Positions 16,997 to 26,111 of a DNA stretch of 64,000 nucleotides are shown piece after piece. Where the stretch lies: assembly GCF_045865695.1 (NCBI RefSeq), contig NZ_BAACAP010000214.1, positions 21,068 through 85,067 on the forward strand. The letters run 5' to 3'. The stretch comes from Scytonema sp045865695. Its GTDB lineage: Bacteria; Cyanobacteriota; Cyanobacteriia; Cyanobacteriales; Nostocaceae. Both the position numbers and the translations under genes were made by a program. The notes below the pieces were generated by a model, which saw nothing but the letters and a program-made list of their open reading frames with translations, was not told the DNA's origin and did no database searches. Positions within the stretch are counted from its first letter, which is position 1; the number at the start of each line of letters is the position of its first letter.

Positions 16997-17906
16997 GACC
17001 GACCTTCCTTTGATTGGCGATGGAGGACTCAGAGGGTATGACAGTGTACCAGCCCGTCTTGAAAAATGTCTTTGGTGGTTGGTTATATTCAGCAACTGCC
17101 TGATTTTTTGTAGTCATTGGTTCGCGAGCAGCTTGAGCGAGCCACTGGTTGTATTTTTCCAGAGGTTCGACGTAGACATCTGCCTCCATTAAAGCAAAGT
17201 AAGTACCACTAAATTGAGAATCTTTCAACCGATATTTACCGATGCGAATGGGTGTTAGCACAACATCAATGTGACGATTGGGAACTATATCCTGCTTTAA
17301 GCGGAACTCTGGAATGTAAAAACCGTGCAGTACCTCTTGTGCGTGCATATTTAGGCGGGTACTGCGATTAACAGGCAAGTGCAACTCATGACTGGTAATA
17401 TTATTGGGATAGCGGAAAGACCAATCCCACTGCTTCACGAAAACATCAATAGTTTCAGACGCAGGTTTGGGAGCGTCGGTGACAGGTGCGGCGTAGGCTT
17501 TTTCAGATTCTAAGGGCATATGCAAATGCACGATTTGCTGCAAGCCCAAGATATCTAACTGCTGATAAATATTGAAGCTTTGAAAAGCAATCCACAATAC
17601 CAGTAGAGTAGGGATGGCTGTCCACAGAATTTCTAGCCTCACATCACCTCTAGAGGGGTGTCCCTCACTGTAGTCATATTTGGATGCTCGATAGAAGATT
17701 GCTGAGTACACCATCATGCCAACAAGCCCAAGAAGGATGAATGCACCAATTGAGACTAGGAAACTAAATAAAGAATCAACTTTTTGTGCTTCTACTGTAG
17801 CTTGAGGAGGCATCCAAGAATATGCCAAATGCCCTATCCAACGGCTAATAACGAGCAGCACCGCGACACAAACAGCTATGAGTAAATATTCAAAAAATCT
17901 AAACAT
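16986..17906 (-). CDS. ctaC: Terminal oxidase subunit II lacking CuA ligands (ARTO-like)
   Basis: 306 residues: an N-terminal signal or anchor helix, a second membrane helix (FLVSIGAFILLGLVGMMVYS), the RLEILWTAIPTLLVLWIAF segment and a periplasmic/lumenal cupredoxin domain. That domain retains VKQWDWSFRYPNN and EVLHGFYIPEFRLKQDIVPN. Where CuA-type subunits have C-x-x-x-C-x-x-x-H-x-x-M, this protein has IGKYRLKDSQFSGTYFALM, with neither cysteine nor the following histidine. Electron entry by cytochrome c through CuA is therefore impossible. A quinol-oxidising alternative oxidase (ARTO of cyanobacteria) is inferred. Confidence 0.9.
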   Translation of the reverse strand: MFRFFEYLLIAVCVAVLLVISRWIGHLAYSWMPPQATVEAQKVDSLFSFLVSIGAFILLGLVGMMVYSAIFYRASKYDYSEGHPSRGDVRLEILWTAIPTLLVLWIAFQSFNIYQQLDILGLQQIVHLHMPLESEKAYAAPVTDAPKPASETIDVFVKQWDWSFRYPNNITSHELHLPVNRSTRLNMHAQEVLHGFYIPEFRLKQDIVPNRHIDVVLTPIRIGKYRLKDSQFSGTYFALMEADVYVEPLEKYNQWLAQAAREPMTTKNQAVAEYNQPPKTFFKTGWYTVIPSESSIANQRKVGHDT

Positions 17907-17927
17907 AAAAACGGCATTGCTTCTCGT

Positions 17928-18533
17928 TTATTTCAGCAGCAAATTTGGGTTTGCACCCTCTCGAAGTAATTTAGCAGCAGTCACGTGAATTCCAAACTCC
18001 TCTCCCAAATGTGCCCCCAATGTTCCGTGAACGTATAAGATACCTAGTATTGCAATGCCAGCCAACAAGTAACTCCACTGTACCTGTCTGTTCGCGTCTT
18101 TGCGCCAGTGGTAGCGCTGCAATCCCCGCCATACAGTCATAGCAACGATCGCACCTAATAAAACAACCCCACCCAAACCATGCAAAAGCATTGTCAAAGG
18201 AGCGCTTAACCCCCAAGCACTCTTTGTATTAAGCGGTGGGTTTGCTAGCAGCAGCTCGAAAAAACCAGCTGCAACAGTGAAAAATGTCACAACTGCTGCT
18301 CCTAGTAGATTGTACCACCCGACATCGAAGAAGCCAGAACGGATAGCAGGCAGAGCCAAAAACTTGAAGATGAATCGTTCTATGGGAAAAAGTGCTCCTG
18401 CTATATCAAACGCGATCGCAATGATGAACAAACCTAGCGTTAGATGTACCAGATTTGGATGCAAAGGAATCTCATAGGGTAGTCCGTTAGCTCCTAGCTT
18501 CAATCCTAACTCATCGAGCGGTTGCCAGTTCAT
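17928..18533 (-). CDS. DUF2231-type membrane protein, second of pair
   Basis: 201 residues from the ATG at 18533; the longer frame to 18746 lies in the neighbouring gene and has no coding character. It starts in an ATGA overlap with the preceding DUF2231 gene. Four to five membrane helices; the LHPNLVHLTLGLFIIAIAFD segment and the LLHGLGGVVLLGAIVAMTVW helix carry the histidines typical of DUF2231 membrane proteins, which may bind heme or quinone. The C-terminal YVHGTLGAHLGEEFGIHVTA is conserved in this family. It is co-encoded with the oxidase and probably helps electron transfer or assembly; this is inference from position only. Confidence 0.78.
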   Translation of the reverse strand: MNWQPLDELGLKLGANGLPYEIPLHPNLVHLTLGLFIIAIAFDIAGALFPIERFIFKFLALPAIRSGFFDVGWYNLLGAAVVTFFTVAAGFFELLLANPPLNTKSAWGLSAPLTMLLHGLGGVVLLGAIVAMTVWRGLQRYHWRKDANRQVQWSYLLAGIAILGILYVHGTLGAHLGEEFGIHVTAAKLLREGANPNLLLK

Positions 18534-19024
18534 GGCGAACCCCCCTGCTTCATCGCTTGAACAACAGGCTCTACATGTAGCCCGTATACCCAAAACAGCT
18601 TGCTCCCCAAATAGATTTGTAAGAACACCAGACAAATCAAAAACGTTGCTGCACCTAAATAAGCAGGTGGTATCTTTAGGGGGTTGCGCTTGCGAATCAC
18701 GAACCGCCAAGCTGCGATCGCAGCAACAATAGCCGCTAGTGACCAACCGATAACCGTGTGAAAATTTAGAGTTGGTTGGACGGCTTCGTAAGCGTTTGCT
18801 AAACCTGCTTCAAACTGACCAAAGATAACCGCTAGAAAAATTGTTACTGAGGCAACAAACATATTCCAGAAACTTACCTCAAATAAACGGTGGTTACGGG
18901 TGAAATAGCCTACCACATCGCAGAAGAAAGAAAAAAACACCATCGCAATGACAAAGTGAACGATGATGGGGTGTAGAGGGTCGGGATAAGGTAAATTCTG
19001 ATTATTTAGCGGCAGAACTGGCAT
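18530..19024 (-). CDS. DUF2231 domain membrane protein, first gene of oxidase operon
   Basis: 164 residues from the ATG at 19024 (CAGGAG six bases upstream; the in-frame extension to 19072 is unnecessary). DPLHPIIVHFVIAMVFFSFF is the DUF2231 signature. Further helices are FWNMFVASVTIFLAVIFGQF, the FHTVIGWSLAAIVAAIAAW segment with a helix histidine, and YLGAATFLICLVFLQIYLG. Histidines inside the helices suggest heme coordination. It opens the operon leading to subunits II, I and III and NDH-2. No function is proven for the family; a b-type cytochrome feeding the quinol oxidase is a reasonable hypothesis. Confidence 0.8.
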   Translation of the reverse strand: MPVLPLNNQNLPYPDPLHPIIVHFVIAMVFFSFFCDVVGYFTRNHRLFEVSFWNMFVASVTIFLAVIFGQFEAGLANAYEAVQPTLNFHTVIGWSLAAIVAAIAAWRFVIRKRNPLKIPPAYLGAATFLICLVFLQIYLGSKLFWVYGLHVEPVVQAMKQGGSP

Positions 19025-19104
19025 TGCGTTCTCCTGATAGTCATAAAATTCTAAATGACTTTTGGTTGACAATGATAGTCATAACGAAAAAATTTAAGGC
19101 TTTT

Positions 19105-19144
19105 GGTTGTAGCAGATTTCATGTCGTTGTAGCAGATTTCATGT
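19105..19144 (+). repeat. Tandem direct repeat, 20-base unit x2
   Basis: GTTGTAGCAGATTTCATGTC occurs twice head to tail upstream of the oxidase operon. The function is unknown; it could be duplicated regulator-binding DNA. Confidence 0.8.
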
Positions 19145-19497
19145 CTATGAGGTACACCTAATGTAAGGGTTTTCCGGTCGTTCGCCCCTACCCGTGTACT
19201 TCATTTGCTTGATAAATGCTATATCTTTATTACTCTTTAATCTATCTAAAGAAATAACAAACCTACTTCATTAAATAAGCAAGTGTAAGTTGAGAAAATC
19301 TTTCTTTAGGCTGATTAAGCTTTTAAAAACTATTTTTTCATAAAAATATACATACTTTATAAATTTTTGCGATCGATAACACAAATAATTATAATTTTGT
19401 CAGATCTTCCTAAAATTTAAGTAATTATACTTATTTTTTATTAAATTATAACTATTGTCTATTGTCTATACCAATCTTCGACCGCTCTGCGATCCTT

Positions 19498-19530
19498 AGA
19501 AACCTGGTATCTCCCAGATACCAGGTTTCT
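19498..19530. repeat. Perfect inverted repeat, 15-bp stem and 3-base loop
   Basis: The left arm AGAAACCTGGTATCT (19498-19512) and its exact complement (19516-19530) flank CCC. It belongs to the dispersed AGAAACCTGG...CCAGGTTTCT palindromes seen in many cyanobacterial genomes. There is no T-run, so it is not a classical terminator. Confidence 0.85.
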
Positions 19531-19554
19531 CCATCTTGACACGGAGAATAGTTG

Positions 19555-19614
19555 ATGCCTACAAAAGTTACTGTTAATCCTGGTTTGATTACAATTAACA
19601 ATATTCAACTTTAG
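19555..19614 (+). other. Tiny open frame, 19 codons, of uncertain status
   Basis: GGAG lies about nine bases before an ATG that opens MPTKVTVNPGLITINNIQL and a TAG. It could be the surviving N-terminus of a lost gene or a real micropeptide. No homology is recognised. Confidence 0.2.
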
Positions 19615-19788
19615 AGCATGGCGCGTCTTTATGCTGATGATTAATATGGACATCAAGAAGCTCTGCTGTTGGTAGCGACTTAATCGGTTGTATCGTTCGG
19701 AGATATCTATTAGTAAAAAAGATATTATCATAAGTTAAGGTAATGTATAAAATTACGCAATTTTTATCGCTCGTGACTTGACACTATT

Positions 19789-20178
19789 ATGTCTACAAAA
19801 CAATCACCAACCGTAGAAGAACGCTTAAGCCGCTTAGAAACTCTCTTTACCAACGTAGGTGAACAGGTAGCAGCACACAATAACACCATTGATGTGTTGG
19901 TTGCCAACACCCAGGCACACAATAACACCATTGATGTGTTGGTTGCCAACATCCAGCAATTAACCGAAAACGTTGCCGCTGTAAACCAAAGAATAGATTC
20001 TTTAGCTGAACAAACCAACCGCAACATCAATAACTTGGCAGAGCAAGCCGCACAAGATCGTCAGCAAGCCGTACAAGATCGTCAGCAAGCCGCAATCGAC
20101 CGTCAAAATTTTCGTAACGAAATACGGCAGATTTGGGAATATTTACGTGACCGCAATGGCGGTAGCAGTCCACCATAA
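19789..20178 (+). CDS. Coiled-coil repeat protein of unknown function
   Basis: 129 residues, almost entirely predicted coiled coil with heptad spacing. SPTVEERLSRLETLFTNVGE starts the coil. A 12-residue unit AHNNTIDVLVAN is duplicated exactly, with its DNA also nearly identical. It is followed by NQRIDSLAEQTNRNINNLAE and a six-residue unit QDRQQA repeated two to three times. The tail RNEIRQIWEYLRDRNGGSSP is common in cyanobacterial coiled-coil proteins of this kind, often found as tandem family members. It is probably a trimeric or fibrous cytosolic protein. There is no clear ribosome-binding site. Internal repeats point to ongoing length variation. Confidence 0.7.
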   Translation: MSTKQSPTVEERLSRLETLFTNVGEQVAAHNNTIDVLVANTQAHNNTIDVLVANIQQLTENVAAVNQRIDSLAEQTNRNINNLAEQAAQDRQQAVQDRQQAAIDRQNFRNEIRQIWEYLRDRNGGSSPP

Positions 20179-20294
20179 TAAAGTGTGCGCTTATGTACTG
20201 TGACACGTTTTGTGGTAGGGCTATACCTTTTATGCTGAATGCTTTGGGTGTGAGGTAGTATCGTACCATCTGAACAAGGTTAAAGCTAAAGTCA

Positions 20295-22712
20295 ATGCTA
20301 CAATGTAAACCTGTAAATCCTCCCAGATACATTTATCCCCCTGAACCTTGGCGGTGGGTGGAAAAGCAGTTTTATCCCCGTTTCCTGGAACAGATGGAAA
20401 CACTATTTTCAACAGGGAATGGCTATCTGGGAATGCGAGGAGTGTTTGAGGAAGGTGCTCCCGTAGGTCAAAATGGTACGTTTATCAATGGCTTTTATGA
20501 AACCTGGCCGATTGTCTATGCAGAGGAAGCTTATGGCTTTGCTAAGACAGGGCAGACGATCGTGAATGTCACCGACAGCAAAATTATCAAGCTATATGTT
20601 GATGATGAACCGTTTTATCTGCCTACAGCCAATTTGCTCGGTTTTGAACGCTCCCTTGATATGCAAGCCGGTACTCTCGATCGCAACATTCTCTGGGAAA
20701 CACCATCCGGTAAGCAAGTTTCTATCCGATCGCGCCGACTCGTTTCTTTTGTACACCGACATCTGGCAGCTATCTCTTATGAAGTGACTCTTATAAATGC
20801 TCAAGCACCAGTTGTAATTTCCTCCGAAATGCATTACGATCCCACTGTTCGTGCTAGTGAAGGCGATCCTCGACTCGCTAAGGGTTTTAAAGAGCGCGTA
20901 CTGCTGCCTCAACAACACTATGTTAAAGATCGTCGTATTATACTCGGTCACATCACTAAAAACAGTCACATGACTTTAGCCTGTGGTATAGATCATTGGT
21001 TTGAAACACAATGTTCTTACTCTTACGACAGCGAGTGTTCCGAAGATGATGGTAAGGTCGTTTTCTGCGTAGATGCTCAACCCGGTATCCCGATTCGGTT
21101 GGTGAAGTACATAACCTATCACACCTCTGACCATTCTCCGACAAAAGAATTATGTTCGCAAGCCGGACGAACGCTCGAGCGCGCCATAGTTAATGGTTTT
21201 GACGAGCTGCTAGCAAGCCAACGACAGTATTTAAATGATTTTTGGATAAACAGCGATATCCAGATTGAGGACGATCCAAATCATCCCGATGTGCTACCCG
21301 ACTTAATGCAGCAAGCGATACGCTTTAATTTATTTCAAATCTTTCAAGCATCAGCGCGAGCAGAAGGATGTGGTGTGGCGGCAAAAGGGCTGACCAGTCA
21401 AGCCTATGAAGGACATTACTTTTGGGATATGGAGATTTATGTCTTGCCATTCTTGATTTACACAGATCCGCATATTGCTAAAAACTTGCTGAGATTTCGC
21501 TACAGCATACTGGATAAAGCACGACAGCGATCGCAATCCGTCAGTCAAAAAGGAGCACTTTTTCCGTGGAGGACGATCGATGGTGAAGAAGCATCTGCCT
21601 ACTATGCAGCTGGAACCGCTCAATACCACATTGATGCAGACATCATGTATGCGTTAAAAAAGTATGTTGAAGCAACGGGGGATAAGGAATTTCTCTTCAA
21701 AGAAGGGGTAGAGATGTTGGTCGAAACAGCTCGGATGTGGTATAGCCTTGGGTTCTTTTCGGAACGAGCGGGCGGTCAGTTCTGCATTCATGGTGTCACG
21801 GGACCTGATGAATACAATACCGTAGTCAATAATAATACTTATACAAATTTGATGGCAAGAGAGAATCTCTGGTACGCCGCAAAAACTGTTGAGACCCTGC
21901 ACGAACAATACCCAGAGTTGTTTAACGTTTTAGTCGATAAAACCAATCTGGAACTTTCTGAGGTGGAGAACTGGAAGAAGGCGGCGGATAAAATCTATCT
22001 GCCCTTTGATGAAAAATTAGGAATTCATCTCCAGAACGATGGCTTTCTAGACGACGAGGTTTGGGATTTTGAAAATACACCAGCCAGTCAGTATCCATTG
22101 CTACTACACTTTCACCCACTGGTGATTTATAGACATCAGGTTATTAAGCAGGCAGATATCGTGCTGGCAATGCTTTTATTAGGTCATGAGTTTTCACTCG
22201 AACAGAAGCGGCGTAACTTCGATTATTACGATCCTCTGACAACGGGAGATTCCTCTCTTTCTGTGTGTATTCAGAGTATTATAGCTGCCGAAATCGGTTA
22301 TATGTCCAAGGCGATCGCATATGCCAAGTATGCTATCCTTATGGATCTGGGCGATGTGGCTGGTAATGCGAAAGACGGTTGCCATATTGCTGCTATGGGA
22401 GGAACCTGGATGGTTCTGGTGTATGGATTTGGAGGTCTGCGAGATTGTAATGGGCGCTTATCTTTCGACCCAAGATTGCCCAAAGTCATAAAACGGCTGC
22501 AATTTCCCTTAACTATTCGAGGGCAGCGATTGGAGGTTAATATTGATGACAAATCAGCAACATATTTGCTAAAGCAGGGAACTGAGTTGGCGATCGCTCA
22601 TCAAGGTGAAGACATTCATCTGTCTGTTGGCATTCCGGTGTCGGTAGAACTAAAACCTGTTCTTGAACTTGAGGGAGGACCGATAGAGACAAAATGTGCC
22701 TGCGAAGAGTGA
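20295..22712 (+). CDS. Glycoside hydrolase family 65 phosphorylase (trehalose/kojibiose/maltose type)
   Basis: 805 residues, the usual size for GH65. The N-terminal beta-sandwich (TLFSTGNGYLGMRGVFEEG) is followed by the (alpha/alpha)6 barrel with KGLTSQAYEGHYFWDMEIYV and the catalytic general acid E506 in VTGPDEYNTVVNNNTYTN. The phosphate-binding and C-terminal sandwich domains (HIAAMGGTWMVLVYGFGGLR; LSFDPRLPK) follow. GH65 enzymes cleave alpha-glucosides with phosphate to beta-glucose-1-phosphate, or hydrolyse trehalose. The DXE and H-Y-F-W-D-x-E pattern fits a phosphorylase, but substrate choice is open. No beta-phosphoglucomutase gene, a frequent partner, is adjacent. It would act in cytosolic disaccharide breakdown. 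Confidence 0.88.
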   Translation: MLQCKPVNPPRYIYPPEPWRWVEKQFYPRFLEQMETLFSTGNGYLGMRGVFEEGAPVGQNGTFINGFYETWPIVYAEEAYGFAKTGQTIVNVTDSKIIKLYVDDEPFYLPTANLLGFERSLDMQAGTLDRNILWETPSGKQVSIRSRRLVSFVHRHLAAISYEVTLINAQAPVVISSEMHYDPTVRASEGDPRLAKGFKERVLLPQQHYVKDRRIILGHITKNSHMTLACGIDHWFETQCSYSYDSECSEDDGKVVFCVDAQPGIPIRLVKYITYHTSDHSPTKELCSQAGRTLERAIVNGFDELLASQRQYLNDFWINSDIQIEDDPNHPDVLPDLMQQAIRFNLFQIFQASARAEGCGVAAKGLTSQAYEGHYFWDMEIYVLPFLIYTDPHIAKNLLRFRYSILDKARQRSQSVSQKGALFPWRTIDGEEASAYYAAGTAQYHIDADIMYALKKYVEATGDKEFLFKEGVEMLVETARMWYSLGFFSERAGGQFCIHGVTGPDEYNTVVNNNTYTNLMARENLWYAAKTVETLHEQYPELFNVLVDKTNLELSEVENWKKAADKIYLPFDEKLGIHLQNDGFLDDEVWDFENTPASQYPLLLHFHPLVIYRHQVIKQADIVLAMLLLGHEFSLEQKRRNFDYYDPLTTGDSSLSVCIQSIIAAEIGYMSKAIAYAKYAILMDLGDVAGNAKDGCHIAAMGGTWMVLVYGFGGLRDCNGRLSFDPRLPKVIKRLQFPLTIRGQRLEVNIDDKSATYLLKQGTELAIAHQGEDIHLSVGIPVSVELKPVLELEGGPIETKCACEE

Positions 22713-22748
22713 TAATGAATCTGAAGGACTTCCTAGTAGTTCAGCAAA

Positions 22749-23105
22749 TTGAATGTATCTAAAGTTAATAGTCATCCTTACTTTCTCACTCCCTTGCCAT
22801 CCAATCCAAACTATCCGCTTTTTGTGTTTCTACCTGGGATGGATGAAACTGGCAAAGAACTTCTGCGTCTACAGACAAAGGGTTTAGAAACTTCTTTTGA
22901 TTTGCGATGCTTTGTGATTCCACCAGATGAACTCACAAGTTGGGATGACCTAGCCGAGAAAGTAGTAGCTTTAACTCAAATAGAACTAGAAAAACAACCG
23001 CGCTCGTCTGTTTACATATGTGGTGAATCCTTTGGCAGTTGTATAGTGTTGAAAGTAACACAAAAATTTCCCCAACTATTTACTAAGGATGAACGATGCA
23101 TTTAA
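22749..23105 (+). pseudogene. Alpha/beta hydrolase, C-terminally truncated
   Basis: The frame encodes an alpha/beta-hydrolase N-terminal half: PLFVFLPGMDETGKELLRLQ with the oxyanion-hole region, then SVYICGESFGSCIVLKVTQ containing the nucleophile elbow G-E-S-F-G. It then runs into QLFTKDERCI and a stop. The family needs a further 120-150 residues carrying the catalytic Asp and His; these are missing, and the following 250 bases show no continuation. The start is also uncertain: the frame opens at TTG 22749 without a ribosome-binding site. It is probably an inactive fragment lying 36 bases after the GH65 gene. Confidence 0.6.
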
Positions 23106-23362
23106 ATATAACGCGAGCGCTAGCTTAAAAATAGTGTTTCAGACCTTGAGCTTTGGCTAGATTTTAAGCATTATTACTTATTGACAAATGGTTGACGACC
23201 TTAACTTGTCACCAATGTATTGTTGATAACTTTATTATGTTTATTTAATGTATTCCATTTGAGAGAACGGTCGATTCAAAGCCTCCTTCATTGGTTAGAA
23301 GGAAAGGAATACTGTACTTTCTAGGATAAGGTCATTCAATCATTCTTATCAGGAAATGTAAG

Positions 23363-23642
23363 ATGGTAGATGTATCTAAGATCGAAGAACATTTGATTGT
23401 TCATGCTAAAGGTTCGGGGAGTATGCAAGGTGCATCCGACGAACATATTGGTACTGTGGATAGGGTCGAAGGTGGCAAGTATATCAAGTTGACGAAGGAT
23501 GACTCCCTAGATGGGCAGCACCAAGCACCACTGCTTCCCCATCGATTAGATTGAATCAGTAGACGAGAAAGCAGTGTACCTGAGTAAGACCGCATCAGAA
23601 GCGAAGTCAGAATTGATGGATCGGCAACTTGCTATCACGTAG
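23363..23642 (+). pseudogene. DUF2171 protein, frameshifted and with a Trp-to-stop change
   Basis: The first frame gives MVDVSKIEEHLIVHAKGSG, then EHIGTVDRVEGGKYIKLTKD, the DUF2171 start, ending at DGQHQ before losing sense. The +1 frame carries on with HHCFPID, then TAG where the family has Trp, and IESVDEKAVYLSKTASEAKS up to a TAG at 23640-23642. So at least one indel near 23520 and one nonsense change at 23546 separate it from an intact stress-type DUF2171 gene of about 90 residues. Function of the family is unknown; related short proteins are often desiccation or general-stress genes. Confidence 0.75.
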
Positions 23643-23745
23643 TTCTAAGTACAAGTCAAAAGCTTGTCCTGACATTCACAGAAACCGCCCTTGAACCTGC
23701 TTTCAAATTAATTCAGTGAAGCGGGATTCAATTCAAAAACTCAGT

Positions 23746-23826
23746 ATGGAACAAAAAGATACCTTCAAAAAAGCTTCTCGCCGTCAAGTTCTTGGCGGGC
23801 TATTCATGTTACAATCGCCAGCCTAA
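23746..23826 (+). other. 26-codon open frame with twin-arginine-like signal, possible relic
   Basis: MEQKDTFKKASRRQVLGGLF continues to MLQSPA and a TAA just two bases before the FUSC gene. SRRQVLGG resembles a Tat signal (S-R-R-x-x-L-G-G) of a secreted enzyme whose body is absent. It may be the stub of a deleted exported protein. There is no ribosome-binding site, so translation is doubtful. Confidence 0.35.
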
Positions 23827-23828
23827 TA

Positions 23829-26111
23829 ATGCCATCTACAGATAAACGTCATCTCAGTTGGTTGTTACAACAGTTTCAACTCAAGCCAGGTAAACCCGCC
23901 ATTTTCTCCGGATTACGTAGCCTTTTTATACTGGGTGTCCCGATTGGTGTTGGAGTCATTACAGGTCATGCTGCTACAAGTGCAATTGCCACTATGGCAG
24001 CTTGGTTCGTTGGTATGGTAAATGTTGACGGAACCTATCGCCAGAGAGCAACTGCTATGATAGCAGCCACTGTGGGAGTGACTGTGGTCTTCCTGATGGC
24101 GAGTCTAGTTAGTAGTCATCTCTGGTTAGCTATCCCAACAACGTTCCTTGTGATATTTATAGCAGGTTTAGCAGGACTGTATGGCAGCGTTGCTGCATCT
24201 GTGAGCTTAGTCACTTCAATCATGTTTGCGATCTCGCTTGCTAGATTTGCTTCATTTTCCAATTTGTCTACTCTTATTCAACACTGTGCGCTATGTCTTT
24301 TTGGTGGAACATGGACAACTGTGTTGTCATTAGGACTGTGGGTGGTGCATCCTTACGTACCTGCAATGCAGGTAGTCGCTAAGTGTTATCTCTCGTTGAG
24401 TAAATTTGTGGAAACAGCAAGCGAGACATTAAATCCAAAGGATCGTCAGGAGTGGGAACAGCGCTTTTTGCAAGCTCAGGATACTGTTATTCAAGATTTG
24501 ACATCAGCCCGTAGCGTTTGGACAACTCTATGGAATAGGCAAAAAGGAGCCGAAGCTCGGGGAAATCACTTACTCTTGTTGATTGAGGATGTCAATCAAA
24601 TTGTGAATTCTGTTGTAGCACTGAGGGAACTGTTGGCGATCGCATCCGAAAGTCAACTGTTTTCCTGGTTACACAAAGAAATTCAGCAAGTGATAGAACA
24701 GTTGGCAATTGCTCTTTTAATGTTATCAGAAGCAATCGCCAAAGGAAAAAACTTAGTTCACCTAGGGGATTTGGATCGGACGGTTGAAGCACTGCAACAC
24801 CAATGGGAAGTTCTGCGCTCTCAAGTTCTCAATCAAACGATAAATGTTGACACAGACGAGTATTCCGATCTAGTCAACCTGAGGAAGATTACAGCTAGTT
24901 TTACAAACCTGGCACAGCAGATTCATACTGATGCAGATATTGTTACAGATTTAATCCAGGGAAAACAGAGTAACATTGCCCAGAGAGACATTTTCCCTCC
25001 AGCACAGTCAGAGTGTTATGCAATTATTGATACACTGCGAAATCACTTGACTTTTGATTCAGTCATGTTTCGTCATGCGTTGCGCCTAGCACTGATCGTA
25101 ACGTTCGCTGAATTACTTGCCTCACTATTGCAACTACCTAGAGGCTACTGGATAACGTTAACAGCTTTAGTTGCCCTTAAGCCCAACTTTGGTGGAACGT
25201 TCGAGACAACAGTACAAAGAGTCATTGGTACTATTCTAGGTGGAATTATCGGCATTACTCTAGTTTTACTAATTAAGAATCCATTGGCGATCGCAGTCTG
25301 TTTCCTGCTGCTCGTGTTTACTGCTATGTCGGTGCGATCGTTAAGCTACAGCATATTCACTATACTACTCACTCCCGCCATCATTTTGCTACTCAACCTT
25401 ATTAGTGCAGGTGGTTGGAAAGTGGGAGTATTGCGTATCGTTGATAGCTTGGCTGGGGGTGTTTTAGCACTGCTTGGCAGCTATTTGCTTTTCCCCCGTT
25501 GGGAACGACATCAACTTCCTGCACAAGTGGAAAAGACGATTCGAGCAAATCTTGCCTACTTTCAACAGGTCATTGCTAACTATCTCTATCCACAGCAGGA
25601 TGCATCTGCTAATTCTATCAACAAATTACGCCATCAAGCGGCATTAGAAAACGTCAACGCTGCCGCCGCCGCTCAACGATTGTTCAGCGAACCTCGTCAC
25701 GTTCAGGGAGAAATCGAACCTGTAATGACGCTGATGGTATATATTCGTGGCTTTTTCAGTTCGGTTACAACTTTGGCAGAACATCTGCGGGAATTCAGTG
25801 GTGAGTACCAATTTACTGAATTCAAGCGACTTGCCGATACCATTATCCAAGTTTTGGAAAACTTAGCAGATGCCCTTGGGCAGGGACAGCCACCTCAACA
25901 ATTACCAGCGCTCGATAGCTATCTTGAAGCAATTCACAACCAAATTGAACAGCTACATACCGCTCGTTTATCAGAAATTGCCACAAACTCCAACACTTTA
26001 ACTCCCACATTACAAGCCGTTCGAGAACAAACTCTTCTATCTACAGAACTAGATCGAATTGTTAACAAAATTACAGTTATGCACTGTGTAATTGCCCGTC
26101 TGCAAGAATAG
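23829..26111 (+). CDS. FUSC-family membrane protein (YccS/AaeB-like)
   Basis: 760 residues with the duplicated architecture of fusaric-acid-resistance/YccS proteins. The first membrane block (about residues 20-180) includes LRSLFILGVPIGVGVITGHA. A long cytosolic helical region (180-410) follows. The second block is of FUSC_2 type (410-560), with LRLALIVTFAELLASLLQLP, GYWITLTALVALKPNFGGTF and QRVIGTILGGIIGITLVLLI. A C-terminal cytosolic helical domain with glutamine-rich segments ends the protein. Family members export aromatic acids or act in envelope stress; the substrate here is unknown. No ribosome-binding site precedes the ATG at 23829, and a Tat-like stub ends two bases before it. Confidence 0.83.
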   Translation: MPSTDKRHLSWLLQQFQLKPGKPAIFSGLRSLFILGVPIGVGVITGHAATSAIATMAAWFVGMVNVDGTYRQRATAMIAATVGVTVVFLMASLVSSHLWLAIPTTFLVIFIAGLAGLYGSVAASVSLVTSIMFAISLARFASFSNLSTLIQHCALCLFGGTWTTVLSLGLWVVHPYVPAMQVVAKCYLSLSKFVETASETLNPKDRQEWEQRFLQAQDTVIQDLTSARSVWTTLWNRQKGAEARGNHLLLLIEDVNQIVNSVVALRELLAIASESQLFSWLHKEIQQVIEQLAIALLMLSEAIAKGKNLVHLGDLDRTVEALQHQWEVLRSQVLNQTINVDTDEYSDLVNLRKITASFTNLAQQIHTDADIVTDLIQGKQSNIAQRDIFPPAQSECYAIIDTLRNHLTFDSVMFRHALRLALIVTFAELLASLLQLPRGYWITLTALVALKPNFGGTFETTVQRVIGTILGGIIGITLVLLIKNPLAIAVCFLLLVFTAMSVRSLSYSIFTILLTPAIILLLNLISAGGWKVGVLRIVDSLAGGVLALLGSYLLFPRWERHQLPAQVEKTIRANLAYFQQVIANYLYPQQDASANSINKLRHQAALENVNAAAAAQRLFSEPRHVQGEIEPVMTLMVYIRGFFSSVTTLAEHLREFSGEYQFTEFKRLADTIIQVLENLADALGQGQPPQQLPALDSYLEAIHNQIEQLHTARLSEIATNSNTLTPTLQAVREQTLLSTELDRIVNKITVMHCVIARLQE

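Larger units (their letters stand above)
19025..19788. other. Intergenic region, AT-rich, with repeats and oxidase operon promoter region
   Basis: No gene of normal size is seen. It holds a 20-base direct repeat (19105-19144), a long AT-rich stretch (19200-19450), a perfect hairpin (19498-19530) and a 19-codon open frame (19555-19614). The promoter for the minus-strand oxidase operon must lie at its left side, but no convincing -10/-35 pair was assigned. Confidence 0.6.

Noticed and set aside
18534..18746. 71-codon N-terminal extension of the second DUF2231 protein
   Set aside because: Cys-rich nonsense over the preceding gene; the ATGA overlap at 18533 is the natural start.
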